28,846 bases of DNA from JBBDXA01 sp040902585 (GCA_040902585.1 JBBDXA010000126.1:1-28846), one strand, 5' to 3'. Shown: positions 14,312-22,498, numbered from the stretch's first letter. Notes: generated by a model from the letters alone, not told the origin. Made by a program: numbers and translations.

Positions 14312-14330
14312 ACCGTGCTCGCTCGATCCC

Positions 14331-14417
14331 GCGGCCGTGGCGGAACTGGCAGACGCGCTAGGTTCAGGTCCTAGTGAGGCTAATCCCCTCGTGAAGGTTC
14401 GACTCCTTTCGGCCGCA
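14331..14417 (+). tRNA. tRNA-Leu (anticodon CAG)
   Basis: An 87-nt class II tRNA. The acceptor stem pairs GCGGCCG (14331-14337) with CGGCCGC (14410-14416), and the discriminator base is A. The D-arm contains the expected TGGCGGAA...GGCAGAC pattern, and the anticodon stem CTAGG/CCTAG encloses TTCAGGT, giving anticodon CAG for CUG codons. A long variable arm (TGAGGCTAATCCCCTC) and a T-arm with GGTTCGACTCC follow. CCA is not encoded and must be added. Confidence 0.96.
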
Positions 14418-14441
14418 TTGTTCACTGTCCTTTGATCCGTC

Positions 14442-15491
14442 ATGTCTAATTCCCTCGGCGATTCCGCGCCGGTTTCCCAGGGCCGGCCGCGGCGCCGTAC
14501 GCCGGCTCTGCGCTTCTTACGCGTGCCCGCCATGTGTGTTCTGCTGGCGACCTTCGCCGGGCTCTTTGCCGATCTCTGGTGGGCGCTGGACTTGCTCAAT
14601 CATTTCCGTCCGCTCCTGCTGGTGATGCTCGTCGCGCTGTGCTGCGTGCCTTCGCTTATTCGGCAACCGGTCTGGCGACTCGCCCTCATCGCAGGCGTCG
14701 CGGTCAACTCGGCCATGGTGCTGCCCATCTTCTTCGGGCGCGATACGCGCGAAGCCAATCTCGATATCCCGCCGCTGACCGTGCTGGCGTTCAATGTCCA
14801 CACCGCCAACAAGCAACATGATGATGCGGTGAAGTACATGGCTGCGACCGGGGCGGACCTGATCCTCGTGCAGGAAGTCAACGACGCCTGGCTGGCGGAC
14901 CTTCAGCAGGGGCTGCCGGAATACGATGTGCTGCTGGCGCGGGCGCGGGATGACAACTTCGGTATCGCACTGCTCGCCCGACGTGATGCACTCCACGAGA
15001 CACGCGGCCTGCGCATCACCAGCGTGAAGACGATCGATCCTTCCGCCGGCCTCTCGCGCGTCCCTGCAATCGAACTGCTCGGACACTGGCATGGCCGACC
15101 GCTCGCCTTCATGGGTCTGCACACGCTGCCGCCGCTGATCGCATCCGTCGCGGCTCATCGCAACGCTCAGCTTGCCGGGGCCGGTCAATGGGCTCGCGAT
15201 CACGAACGCATCGCCTCGCTCATCATCGGCGACCTCAACGCCACACCCTGGTGCATGCCGTTCCGCAGGCTCATGACCGAAACCGACCTCTTCAACGCCA
15301 TGCAAGGCCGCTGGCCGACAGGCACGTGGCACTCTTCGCTGCCGGGCCTGTTGCGATTGCCGATCGATCATTGTCTGCACAGCCGCGAACTGGTCACGCT
15401 GTCATGTGAAATAGGTTCGCAGTCGTTCGGTTCGGATCATCGACCCATGCTCGTGAAGCTCGGTTGGGTGGTCGATGAGGAAGCATACTGA
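14442..15491 (+). CDS. membrane-anchored endonuclease/exonuclease/phosphatase (EEP) family protein
   Basis: A 349-residue protein. The N-terminal 105 residues hold a basic start and about three membrane helices (V-C-V-L-L-A-T-F region, L-L-L-V-M-L-V-A-L, L-A-L-I-A-G-V-A-V). They are followed by a complete EEP domain: N-V-H (about 118), V-Q-E-V with the metal-binding Glu (about 142), G-I-A-L-L, G-L-H-T-L, G-D-L-N-A-T-P-W (about 263-270), I-D-H-C-L and S-D-H-R-P-M (about 331). This Mg-dependent fold cleaves phosphodiesters or phosphoesters; the topology places the catalytic domain on one face of the inner membrane, probably outside. Related proteins have been assigned only generally. It begins 24 bases after the tRNA and may be read from the same transcript. 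Confidence 0.87.
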   Translation: MSNSLGDSAPVSQGRPRRRTPALRFLRVPAMCVLLATFAGLFADLWWALDLLNHFRPLLLVMLVALCCVPSLIRQPVWRLALIAGVAVNSAMVLPIFFGRDTREANLDIPPLTVLAFNVHTANKQHDDAVKYMAATGADLILVQEVNDAWLADLQQGLPEYDVLLARARDDNFGIALLARRDALHETRGLRITSVKTIDPSAGLSRVPAIELLGHWHGRPLAFMGLHTLPPLIASVAAHRNAQLAGAGQWARDHERIASLIIGDLNATPWCMPFRRLMTETDLFNAMQGRWPTGTWHSSLPGLLRLPIDHCLHSRELVTLSCEIGSQSFGSDHRPMLVKLGWVVDEEAY

Positions 15492-15671
15492 GAAAGTAAA
15501 TCTCAAATCTCAATTACCAAATCTCAAACAAATCTCAAACAAGGCAGAATCGATCCGAAAGGGATTCATCACACTGAATTGCTGTCCGATCCCCGTTTGA
15601 ATTGAAGTTTGATTTGATTTCACTTCCTATTGGAGCTTGTTTGAGTTTTGGAACTTTCATCTTTGAGATTT
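15492..15671. repeat. AAATCTCAAA words with inverted counterpart
   Basis: AT-rich gap between convergent genes. AAATCTCAA recurs at 15498, 15505, 15519 and 15530, and the inverted form TTTGAGATTT lies at 15662-15671 inside the end of the hydrolase gene, with TTTGATTTGATTT and TTTGAGTTTT between. The ends could pair and serve as a bidirectional terminator. Confidence 0.45.
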
Positions 15672-16784
15672 CATCGTGCTCAGCGCTTCATCAATAAACT
15701 TATAAGCCGCCTCCCGCGACGCCGGCGGAAAGTCATGCGCACTATCCGGATGCTCGATCACAAGCTTCTCTTCCGCCTTGAATAACTCATAAACCTGCTT
15801 CGCCTTCGCGCCAGCCTTCTTCACGCCCATCACATCAAAGTTGCTGTCCCGCGTTGGCGAGCAGGAGTAGAACGGCCGAGGCGCCAAGGCCGCCACCACT
15901 TCATAGAAATCAAACGGCACCTTGCCCGCATCGAGCTGATACACCTCGCGCAGTCGAGGCATGTAGCGATCACTCGTCCAGCCCGCGATCTTGCCGCCGT
16001 AGTAATCGTGGAACGGCGTCCAGCCGCAGCTCGAAACGATCACCTTGACGCGCTCATCGAACGCAGCAAGAAACATCGCGTTGTGCCCACCCAGCGAATG
16101 ACCGATCACGCCGATGCGCTCGCCGTCCACATCCTCGCGCGATTGGAGCAGGTCCACCGCGCGCATGTGATTGAAGATGCCCTTCATCGAGCCCGACGCA
16201 TATCGACCGGCCTTGTACATCGCGGCGAAGTCAAACGTGTAATCACCGAAGGAAGGATAATCCGGCGCGAGCACGACATACCCCCGCGCCGCCAGCTCGC
16301 TCGCCAGGCAGCGATTCGTCCGGCCCTTCTCCCAATCGCAGTCACCCTTGCCCAGCGCGTGCGTCTGATGCAGCACCAGCATCGCCGGCCGCTGCTTCGG
16401 CTGCTCGCCGTCGCCGCGCTTCGCCGGCAGATAGAGATACGCCGGCACGCGGTCTTCCTTCCCGTCCACCACCTCGGCGACGAACGTGATCGTGATCCGC
16501 GTGTACTCTTCGCGCTTGTGTACTTCACCTTCGCGCACCTCCAGCTTCGGCAACTTGTCGCGCTCCGGCAACGCCCCCATCGCCTGCTGCATCCCCAGCA
16601 GAACATGCCCGCGCCGCTTCGCCCAATCCTCCTTCGACTTCACCGCATGTTCGCGGCCTCCGGCATCGCGATACACCAGCAGATTGGAATGATCACCGTA
16701 AACCGGCGGCACCGATTGCTCGGCGAACGCGGCGGAGCGCAGCAGCAGGACAAAGACAATCGCAATGATCGGATGATGTTTCAT
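15657..16784 (-). CDS. exported alpha/beta hydrolase, dienelactone hydrolase/acetyl xylan esterase-like
   Basis: A 375-residue secreted esterase-like protein. The signal peptide covers residues 1-21 (M-K-H-H-P-I-I-A-I-V-F-V-L-L-L-R-S-A-A-F-A). The fold is evident from P-A-Y-L-Y-L-P-A, P-A-M-L-V-L-H-Q-T, G-Y-V-V-L-A-P-D-Y-P and the nucleophile elbow G-H-S-L-G-G-H (Ser 230). The acid is probably D313 or D317 in S-P-T-R-D-S-N-F-D, and the base H350 in D-S-A-H-D-F-P. Such proteins in Planctomycetota remove acyl groups from polysaccharides or other esters; the substrate is not known here. It is a single gene, convergent with the EEP gene, with a large palindrome upstream. Confidence 0.88.
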   Translation of the reverse strand: MKHHPIIAIVFVLLLRSAAFAEQSVPPVYGDHSNLLVYRDAGGREHAVKSKEDWAKRRGHVLLGMQQAMGALPERDKLPKLEVREGEVHKREEYTRITITFVAEVVDGKEDRVPAYLYLPAKRGDGEQPKQRPAMLVLHQTHALGKGDCDWEKGRTNRCLASELAARGYVVLAPDYPSFGDYTFDFAAMYKAGRYASGSMKGIFNHMRAVDLLQSREDVDGERIGVIGHSLGGHNAMFLAAFDERVKVIVSSCGWTPFHDYYGGKIAGWTSDRYMPRLREVYQLDAGKVPFDFYEVVAALAPRPFYSCSPTRDSNFDVMGVKKAGAKAKQVYELFKAEEKLVIEHPDSAHDFPPASREAAYKFIDEALSTMKSQR

Positions 16785-16828
16785 GTGATGACCCCAACAG
16801 ATGCGATCAGTGTACGCACGCTTCCCCC

Positions 16829-16944
16829 GGTTAGCGGCAGGGCCGAGTCCGCGAGGCCCGCCCGTCCCCGCCTACGACCCCCGTCCCCGCCGCACGACCC
16901 CGCCGCAACAAGTGGGCCTCGCCGACTCGGCCCGACCGCTAACC
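16829..16944. repeat. large imperfect palindrome
   Basis: Arms 16829-16861 and 16912-16944 (33 bases each) pair at 29 positions: GGTTAGCGG, GGGCCGAGTC and GCGAGGCCC on the left match their complements on the right, separated by a few mismatches. The 50-base loop is a C-rich repeat of CCCCGCC-type words. It lies 45 bp upstream of the hydrolase start. It could act as a terminator or insulator between the hydrolase and the neighbouring dispersed repeat, or be a mobile REP-like unit. Confidence 0.75.
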
Positions 16945-17009
16945 GCCGCGCCGAACCGCCGGCTGACCTCCGCGCGGCCGACCGCCTTGCCCGGCGGCCC
17001 CGATAGGAA

Positions 17010-17220
17010 GTAGCCACATGTCTACCATACCCCCTACCCCCTGGTAGCCATTTTGTCTTAACGTGTGTGTTCATAGGGATTTGCCAAATGGCTACCACGT
17101 GTCTACCCCGTGTCTACTAGACACGGGTTTCGCCGCGATTCGGGCAGGGCCGGCGCGAAGGGATCGCGCCGCCGCCGGGGGCGGATGATGTCCTAACGTA
17201 CTCCGTACCATACGTATTGC
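17010..17220 (-). repeat. GTAGACA-rich dispersed intergenic element, copy 2 (inverted)
   Basis: On the minus strand this region aligns by eye with 1972-2273. It has the GCAATACGTAT start (17220 inward), ACGTTAGGACATCATCCGCC, GGCGGCGGCGCGATC, the palindrome CGTGTCTA-G-TAGACACG (17109-17125; extended to 17107-17127), then GGTAGACACG, GGTAGCCA, AAAATGGCTACC, a G-rich tract and a terminal GGTAGACA followed by TGTGGCTAC. It is shorter than copy 1 and its terminal palindrome is degraded. No gene is visible within it. Confidence 0.75.
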
Positions 17221-17253
17221 ACGATGTATGCTCAGTAGAGATACGGAACTTCG

Positions 17254-17658
17254 CTAGCTGGTCGTATCACTGGTCCACTCAACGTACAGACATGGGCAAG
17301 CGCCCAATAGCTGTTTGATACGCTTCGGTACGCCGGTCCTCCACAAGCCACCGTTCGTCAACTCTGGCATCACGCGCTTGTTGGCGAGGGCTGCCGCCGC
17401 TTTGCCAATGGGGCATCCGTGAATATTTAATTCGAGCAGATGGGACAAGTTCACGGAGGCGAATAACTTCGTCGCTCCGCGCTCTCCCATTGGTCCGCGG
17501 TTGATACCCGGTGCGTTGGTATACTCTTGTTTCGTCATCGAAGGGCAGAACTGGGTGATCGCTAAGGCGTGGTAACTTGATTGCGATTGATATTCGAAAA
17601 GGGGTGCTTCATGTCCTATCAAGAAGCTAATGGATGGTGCAAGCGTTGCCGCGATCAC
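17254..17658 (-). pseudogene. leucine-rich-repeat remnant
   Basis: A 134-codon open frame whose C-terminal two thirds (residues about 52-121) keep the spacing of ribonuclease-inhibitor-type LRRs: M-G-E-R-G-A-T-K-L-F-A-S, then L-S-H-L-L-E-L-N-I-H-G-C-P-I-G, then A-A-A-A-L-A-N, ending with G-V-P-K-R-I-K-Q-L-L-G as in the tails of planctomycete LRR proteins. Only about two repeats remain. The N-terminal part is not LRR-like and its first 48 bases overlap the divergent zinc-ribbon gene. I read it as the 3' remnant of a longer LRR gene whose 5' part has been lost. Confidence 0.45.
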
Positions 17659-18402
17659 GTTCTGATTCGCCGTCCCGTCACAAGCGATTTGGTGAACGTC
17701 CTACTTTTGATCTTTTCGGGTGGACTGTGGCTTCCGTTCTGGATATTGGGAAGCCTTCATCGTGCGAAATGGCGATGCACCCGTTGCGGCAGTCCAGCTA
17801 GTTGCCCCGAATTTAGCGCTTCGGATGCTATTGCATTTGCAATGAGGCTCGGCATCGCGCTGGTGATCATCGGTAGCGCCGTTACCGTTCTGTGGATAGT
17901 TCTCACGAGCAAGCAACCGCCGCCATCCGTAGCTCAGGGAACAATCCCGACACCGAAAGTCGTTGAGCCTGCCCAACTGCCTGTCCATCCACCGAAAGAT
18001 TCATTAGTCAATGAACCTGCTAAGGGGAGTGAGGCCGAGATTCTCCCAGAGGAGCCGATTGATCCACTAGCCCAGATGCAGACGGAAATCGACGCCATGC
18101 AAACGGAAATCGAGCGGTATCAGACGACGCTATCCAGTCTGCGAAAGAAGAACGCCGAGCTGATCGCGTTCGACCGTGCGATGGACAAGGTGAAGCTGTA
18201 CGAAGGGGCAAAGGATTTAACGGAGGCCGCCGCCGCCGCCTATGCGACGGCCTTGGCGAAGGCGAAGGAAGCGGGCACTTTTAGTGATGCGGAGGTCAAG
18301 GCATTCCGCAATGAGGAAAAAGGGCTTGTTGAGCAAATCGCATTATTGAGCAAACAGCGCGACGCTAAACAGGCCACCTTGAATAAAGAGAAGAAGCCGT
18401 AA
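17611..18402 (+). CDS. zinc-ribbon membrane protein with coiled-coil tail
   Basis: A 263-residue protein. W-C-K-R-C (residues 9-13) and W-R-C-T-R-C-G-S (about 56-63) form the two halves of a zinc ribbon, separated by a hydrophobic hairpin (V-L-L-L-I-F-S-G-G-L-W-L-P-F-W-I-L). A second membrane segment follows at about 80-103 (G-I-A-L-V-I-I-G-S-A-V-T-V-L-W-I-V-L). The rest is a Pro-rich linker and a heptad-rich coiled coil (M-Q-T-E-I-D-A-M-Q-T-E-I-E-R, then E-E-K-G-L-V-E-Q-I-A-L-L-S-K-Q-R-D). I chose ATG 17611, preceded by AAGGGG; the frame is open ten codons further upstream. The family has no assigned function. A scaffold or sensor at the inner membrane is a guess. Confidence 0.7.
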   Translation: MSYQEANGWCKRCRDHVLIRRPVTSDLVNVLLLIFSGGLWLPFWILGSLHRAKWRCTRCGSPASCPEFSASDAIAFAMRLGIALVIIGSAVTVLWIVLTSKQPPPSVAQGTIPTPKVVEPAQLPVHPPKDSLVNEPAKGSEAEILPEEPIDPLAQMQTEIDAMQTEIERYQTTLSSLRKKNAELIAFDRAMDKVKLYEGAKDLTEAAAAAYATALAKAKEAGTFSDAEVKAFRNEEKGLVEQIALLSKQRDAKQATLNKEKKP

Positions 18403-18532
18403 TTGTGGCAGTGATTCATTGGCTGACTGGCGCGACCTGCTCAAGGCCGATCTTCACGAGTTCACGAATAGCCGCGAAGGCAAGTGCATCACATGCGCTA
18501 TGACCTGCGGCATTCACCGTACACCTGCCCCG

Positions 18533-18652
18533 CGGGTGGCTGGGGCTGGAGTCTTCGTAAGCCCCGGCCTGGCGCACGAGTGGAAGTGAACGCCCCAGAA
18601 CACAGTGAGTCACACGGCCGGGGCTTGCGCGGACTCCAGCCCCAGCCACCCG
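18533..18652. repeat. long palindrome with perfect 21-bp arms
   Basis: The outer arms 18533-18553 and 18632-18652 are perfect reverse complements (CGGGTGGCTGGGGCTGGAGTC). After a 5-base mismatch, inner arms 18559-18569 and 18616-18626 (AAGCCCCGGCC) pair perfectly. The apical loop is 46 bases. It lies between the convergent zinc-ribbon and transglutaminase genes. The open frame at 18416-18880 minus crosses it and is rejected as a gene. A bidirectional terminator or a REP/BIME-like dispersed unit is likely. Confidence 0.85.
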
Positions 18653-18690
18653 GAAGGGGACCAGTACCCGGAGGGGATCGTCACCACGGT

Positions 18691-19563
18691 TCACACCGGC
18701 CTGACATCCACCTCCACCGTCAGCTTCGGGTCGCCGCCGCCGAGGACGACGCCGCGGATGGGGCTGACGTCGCCGTAGTCGCGGCCCCAGCAGATGGTGA
18801 CGTGTCGGCCCGCGGGTTGGATGCCGTTGGTCGGATCGAAATCTACCCAGCCGGTCTTGGGACAGTAGACGCTGATCCACGCATGCGAGGCGTCAGCGCC
18901 GAGGAGCTTGGGTTTGCCGGGCGGAGGATCGGTATCGAGATAGCCGCTGACGTAGCGCGCGGGCAGGCCGAGCGAGCGGAGGCAGCCGATCTGGAGATGG
19001 GAAAAATCCTGGCACACGCCGTGGCGACTGCGGAGGACTTCTTCGATCGACGTGGCGATGGTCGTGACCTTGGGCGTGTATTTGAAATCCCTTTTGATGC
19101 GCTGCGTCAGGTCCATCGCGGCGGCGAGCAGGGGGCGGCTCGCGGCGAAGCTCGGCCGGGCGTACTCGGCGAGCGCGGGACTGCGGCGGATGAAGGGCGA
19201 GTCGAAGCGGTACTGGATCGCATCGATCGCCTCAGGTGCAAGACTGCTTTCGTTTAATTGCGGCACCTTTTCCCAGGCCGGCGACTGAAGCAGGTTGATG
19301 GCGGGGCGTTTGTGAACTTCGATCACGCTGGAGGCATGGACTTTCAGTTGCGGGTGCGGTTCGAGGATCGCGAAGGAGGTGGCGATGTTGCCGAAGTAGT
19401 CCACGTGCTCGGCGATGTCCTCGGGCGCAGGGGTGACATGCAGCTCGCGCTGGAGACACTTCTGCCAGGGCAGATCGCGCAGGGCCAGGTGAACCTGGTT
19501 GTGACTCGTCGAGGCGGGCTCGTCGTAGTCGTACGTCGTGGTGTGTTGAACGCGAAGTTTCAT
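18691..19563 (-). CDS. transglutaminase-like cysteine protease
   Basis: A 290-residue protein of the bacterial transglutaminase-like family. An N-terminal beta-sandwich domain (starts M-K-L-R-V-Q-H-T-T-T-Y-D-Y) precedes the catalytic core with Cys 184 in G-V-C-Q-D-F-S-H, His 228 in D-A-S-H-A-W-I and Asp 243 in D-F-D-P-T-N-G. Family members hydrolyse or transfer amide bonds. No signal peptide is seen, so it acts in the cytoplasm. It starts two bases after the stop of the cpATP-grasp/alpha-E gene, so the two form an operon. That combination is the conserved neighbourhood proposed (Iyer, Aravind and colleagues) for synthesis or modification of small peptides. Confidence 0.92.
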   Translation of the reverse strand: MKLRVQHTTTYDYDEPASTSHNQVHLALRDLPWQKCLQRELHVTPAPEDIAEHVDYFGNIATSFAILEPHPQLKVHASSVIEVHKRPAINLLQSPAWEKVPQLNESSLAPEAIDAIQYRFDSPFIRRSPALAEYARPSFAASRPLLAAAMDLTQRIKRDFKYTPKVTTIATSIEEVLRSRHGVCQDFSHLQIGCLRSLGLPARYVSGYLDTDPPPGKPKLLGADASHAWISVYCPKTGWVDFDPTNGIQPAGRHVTICWGRDYGDVSPIRGVVLGGGDPKLTVEVDVRPV

Positions 19564-19565
19564 GG

Positions 19566-22133
19566 TCAGGACACCTCCGCGCCCAGGTCCACGATGTGAT
19601 GCATGCGGCGGGCGTGGCTCAGGTACCGGCGCGTCAGGCTTATGTTCATTTCGTGCAGGTGATGATCGCAGGTGTCGATCAATTCGGTCAGGTTCGCGCG
19701 ATGACCCGTTGCATCCGGCGCGGCGATGGTGGCGATCTGCGCCAGGCGAAGCTGCGTCAAGATAGTCAGGATCGCGCGCTGCTCATTGGAGCGCACGGCG
19801 CTGCGCGCCTCGACGTTGAGCTGATCGATGTGCTCCGCCATCGCCGCCGCCTGAAACGCCAGCGAGCGCGGGTTGGATTCATCCGCCATGAGCAGGTCAA
19901 GCACCGGGCCGGCCTCGACGCCCGCCATGTAGCGCGAGCGATAAGTCATCAAACTGTTTGCGATTTCCAGCACGGCTTCGAGCTTGGGGCCTTCCATTTC
20001 GCTGAGGAATTCCATGCCGAAGCGCAGGAGCATGTGCAGGGCGCCGGCGCGTTCGATGCGGCGGCCCAGATCGAGGAAGCGCCAGCCGTTCTCCCGCGTC
20101 ATGCCTTCCATCGTCTGCCCCGCGAAGGCTTCGAGCATGAGCACGCCATCATCGAGCTGATCCATCGCGGCGTTGAGCTGCATCATCGGCCCGACCTGCG
20201 GCAGGGCGAATTCATCTTCGAGTCGGTTGAGAATGCGCCAGGAATCGAGCGACACACGATCGCGCACCCGAGCCACGATGCGATGGGCTTTTTGGATGTC
20301 ATTGCGAACGCTGAACGGCCGATCTTCATCGAAGAGCATGGACTGAAGCTGCTCCTGAAGGGCGGCGCGATCGAAGACATCGCCGTGTTCATCGACCGGG
20401 CCGATGAGTCTGCCCTGGGCGACGAGCACGCCGCTGAGTCCGTTGAGGACAGCAGGATCGGAGAAATCAGTTTCATCGGTGAGATGGCGGAACATGCAGC
20501 GCACGACGCGGATGGTGGAGTCGATGCGCTCGGTGTAGCGGCCGAGCCAGTAGAGATTGTCCGCGACGCGCGAGGAAAGGAAGAAGCCCGCGCGGGAGAG
20601 CTCGATGCGCGAGCCCATTGGCTTGAGCAGGCTGAAGTTGCTCACGGGTTTGTCACTGACGACCCAGGTGTCCTTGCTGCCGCCGCCGGCCTGGGTGCTG
20701 ACGATGATGGAATCGCGGCTGGCGCTGACGCGGGTCAGGCCGCCGGGCATGACCATGTAGCTGCCATCGGCGCGGGCGGTGACGAAGACGCGCACCATCG
20801 CATGGCGCGGCTCCAGGCCTTTGTCCGCCCATGCGGGCGAGGTGGAAAGCGTGACACGTTCCTGGGCGATGTATTCGTGTGGCCGCTCGCGCAGCTTCGC
20901 CAGCAGTTCGGCGCGGGTCTTGTCCGTGAGCTGATCGCCGAAGTAAACCTGGTGGCCCATCGAAGGGAAAGCGGATTTGATGACGACCTGATCGATCTGA
21001 TCGATGGCGTTCTGCCGCGGGCCTTCATCACCGAGCCACCAGGTGGCGACGGAGGGCATCTTCAGTTCCTCGCCGAGCAACGCTTTGCACAGGCTGGGGA
21101 GGAAGGCCATGATCGCGGGCGTGTCAGCGACGCCGCTGCCCAGGGCGTTGGCGACGGCGACGGTGCCCGCGCGGATCGCCTGCACCAGGCCGGGCACGCC
21201 GAGCATCGAGTCATCGCGCAGCTCGAGAGGATCGCAGAAGCTGTCATCCTGCCGGCGGAGGATCACATCGACAGGGAGCAGGCCGCTGAGTGTTTTGAGG
21301 TAGACGCGCTTGTCGCGCACGGTGAGGTCGGCGCCTTCGACGAGGGTCAGGCCGAGGTATCGCGCGAGGTAAGCGTGTTCGAAATAGGTTTCGTTGAAAG
21401 GGCCGGGCGTGAGCAGCACGACGCGCGGATTTTCCTTGTGACCGGGCGCGAGCTTGAAGAGCATGTCGCGCTGTTTGGCGAAGAACTCGGCGAGTCGCTG
21501 CACCCGGCAGTCGCGGAAAATATCCGGCACGCAGCGCGTGATGACCAGGCGATTTTCCAGTGCATAACCCGAGCCGCTGGGTGCCTGCGTGCGATCGTTG
21601 ACGACCCACCAGTGCCCATCGGGCGCGCGGGCGAGATCGACGGCGTAGAGATGGAGGTAGGTGTCGTTGGGAACGGGAATGTGCCGCATGGGGCGCAGGT
21701 AGCCGGGGCCTGCGAAGACGACGCCGGGCGAGAGCAGGCCTTCGTGCAGGAGCTTTTGCGGGCCGTAGAGATCGGCGAGAATCTGGTTGAAAAGCGTGGC
21801 GCGTTGGACGACAGCTTTCTCGATGTAGTCCCACTCGCCGGGGCTGATGATGAGCGGCATGGCGTCGAGCTGCCAGGGGCGGTCCATGCCGCGCGGGTCG
21901 CCGTAGACGTTGTAGGTTACGCCGTTTTCGTGAATGAGTCGCCGGCCCTGTTCCCAGCGCCGCTGCCATTCTTCAGGCCCGAGCGCGGCGAGCGAGCTGA
22001 CCAGCCGCCGCCAGGCTTCGCGCGGCGAGCCGGAGTCATCGACGAACTCGTCGTAGTGGCCCTCGAGCGGTTGATATCGCCAAAGGTCAGCAGGCGGGGC
22101 GGCGGGCGGAGGTTGAGAGACAGTCGGATTCAT
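19566..22133 (-). CDS. circularly permuted ATP-grasp / alpha-E fusion protein
   Basis: An 855-residue cytoplasmic fusion. Residues about 45-500 are the circularly permuted ATP-grasp (DUF404/DUF407 type) domain, with H-E-N-G-V-T-Y-N-V-Y-G-D, G-V-V-F-A-G-P-G-Y-L-R-P, V-V-N-D-R-T-Q-A-P-S-G-S-G-Y-A-L-E-N-R, and R-R-Q-D-D-S-F-C-D-P. From about 520 the helical alpha-E (DUF403) domain begins with S-R-V-A-D-N-L-Y-W-L-G-R-Y-T-E-R. The ATP-grasp part is expected to ligate amino acids through an acyl-phosphate. In many bacteria the two domains are separate adjacent genes. The open frame extends to 22220, but ATG 22131-22133 fits the family start better. The transglutaminase gene follows after two bases. 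Confidence 0.92.
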   Translation of the reverse strand: MNPTVSQPPPAAPPADLWRYQPLEGHYDEFVDDSGSPREAWRRLVSSLAALGPEEWQRRWEQGRRLIHENGVTYNVYGDPRGMDRPWQLDAMPLIISPGEWDYIEKAVVQRATLFNQILADLYGPQKLLHEGLLSPGVVFAGPGYLRPMRHIPVPNDTYLHLYAVDLARAPDGHWWVVNDRTQAPSGSGYALENRLVITRCVPDIFRDCRVQRLAEFFAKQRDMLFKLAPGHKENPRVVLLTPGPFNETYFEHAYLARYLGLTLVEGADLTVRDKRVYLKTLSGLLPVDVILRRQDDSFCDPLELRDDSMLGVPGLVQAIRAGTVAVANALGSGVADTPAIMAFLPSLCKALLGEELKMPSVATWWLGDEGPRQNAIDQIDQVVIKSAFPSMGHQVYFGDQLTDKTRAELLAKLRERPHEYIAQERVTLSTSPAWADKGLEPRHAMVRVFVTARADGSYMVMPGGLTRVSASRDSIIVSTQAGGGSKDTWVVSDKPVSNFSLLKPMGSRIELSRAGFFLSSRVADNLYWLGRYTERIDSTIRVVRCMFRHLTDETDFSDPAVLNGLSGVLVAQGRLIGPVDEHGDVFDRAALQEQLQSMLFDEDRPFSVRNDIQKAHRIVARVRDRVSLDSWRILNRLEDEFALPQVGPMMQLNAAMDQLDDGVLMLEAFAGQTMEGMTRENGWRFLDLGRRIERAGALHMLLRFGMEFLSEMEGPKLEAVLEIANSLMTYRSRYMAGVEAGPVLDLLMADESNPRSLAFQAAAMAEHIDQLNVEARSAVRSNEQRAILTILTQLRLAQIATIAAPDATGHRANLTELIDTCDHHLHEMNISLTRRYLSHARRMHHIVDLGAEVS

Positions 22134-22307
22134 ACGAAGGCGACGAGCGTGGGCGAGGGGAGCATTCGAAGCGTGGCGGAGGCGGTGCGAGTGAGGTTTC
22201 TTTCCCGTTCTTATCGGCACAACGGCTGCGCGGGTCCTGCATTTGGCGAAGGTTCACCGACGAACGGCAGCGCGGTGCGTCTTCATTATAGAGGACGTGG
22301 ATTTTAT

Positions 22308-22498
22308 GGAGCACCGTCCGGGAGCACCGTCCCGAAAGGGCGGTGCTGTTGGCGCACGGACGGCGTGGCGTACCTGGTTGGCACACGTGTACGGGGCGTC
22401 AGTCGCCGCGGCGCGGTGAGCATCAATCGCAACAGGAGTTCGTTCGCCAATAGCACCACCCTGTCGGGATGGTGCTCCCGCTGTCGGGTTGGTGCTCC
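22308..22498. repeat. long inverted repeat in the divergent promoter region
   Basis: Arms 22322-22354 and 22445-22477 (33 bases) pair at 29 Watson-Crick positions plus two G-T wobbles: the left arm begins GAGCACCGTCCCG and the right arm ends CGGGATGGTGCTC. A second, outer GGAGCACC (22308-22315) faces GGTGCTCC (22491-22498). The loop is about 90 bases with no gene. It sits between the divergent cpATP-grasp gene and the large TPR gene. Confidence 0.75.

Noticed and set aside
15492..15671. AAATCTCAAA repeats considered as a CRISPR array
   Set aside because: Units are about 9-10 bases, irregularly spaced and partly inverted, with no constant spacer length and no cas genes.
18416..18880. 154-codon minus-strand frame
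   Set aside because: It is Arg/Pro/Gly-rich, crosses the perfect palindrome and overlaps the end of the transglutaminase gene in another frame.
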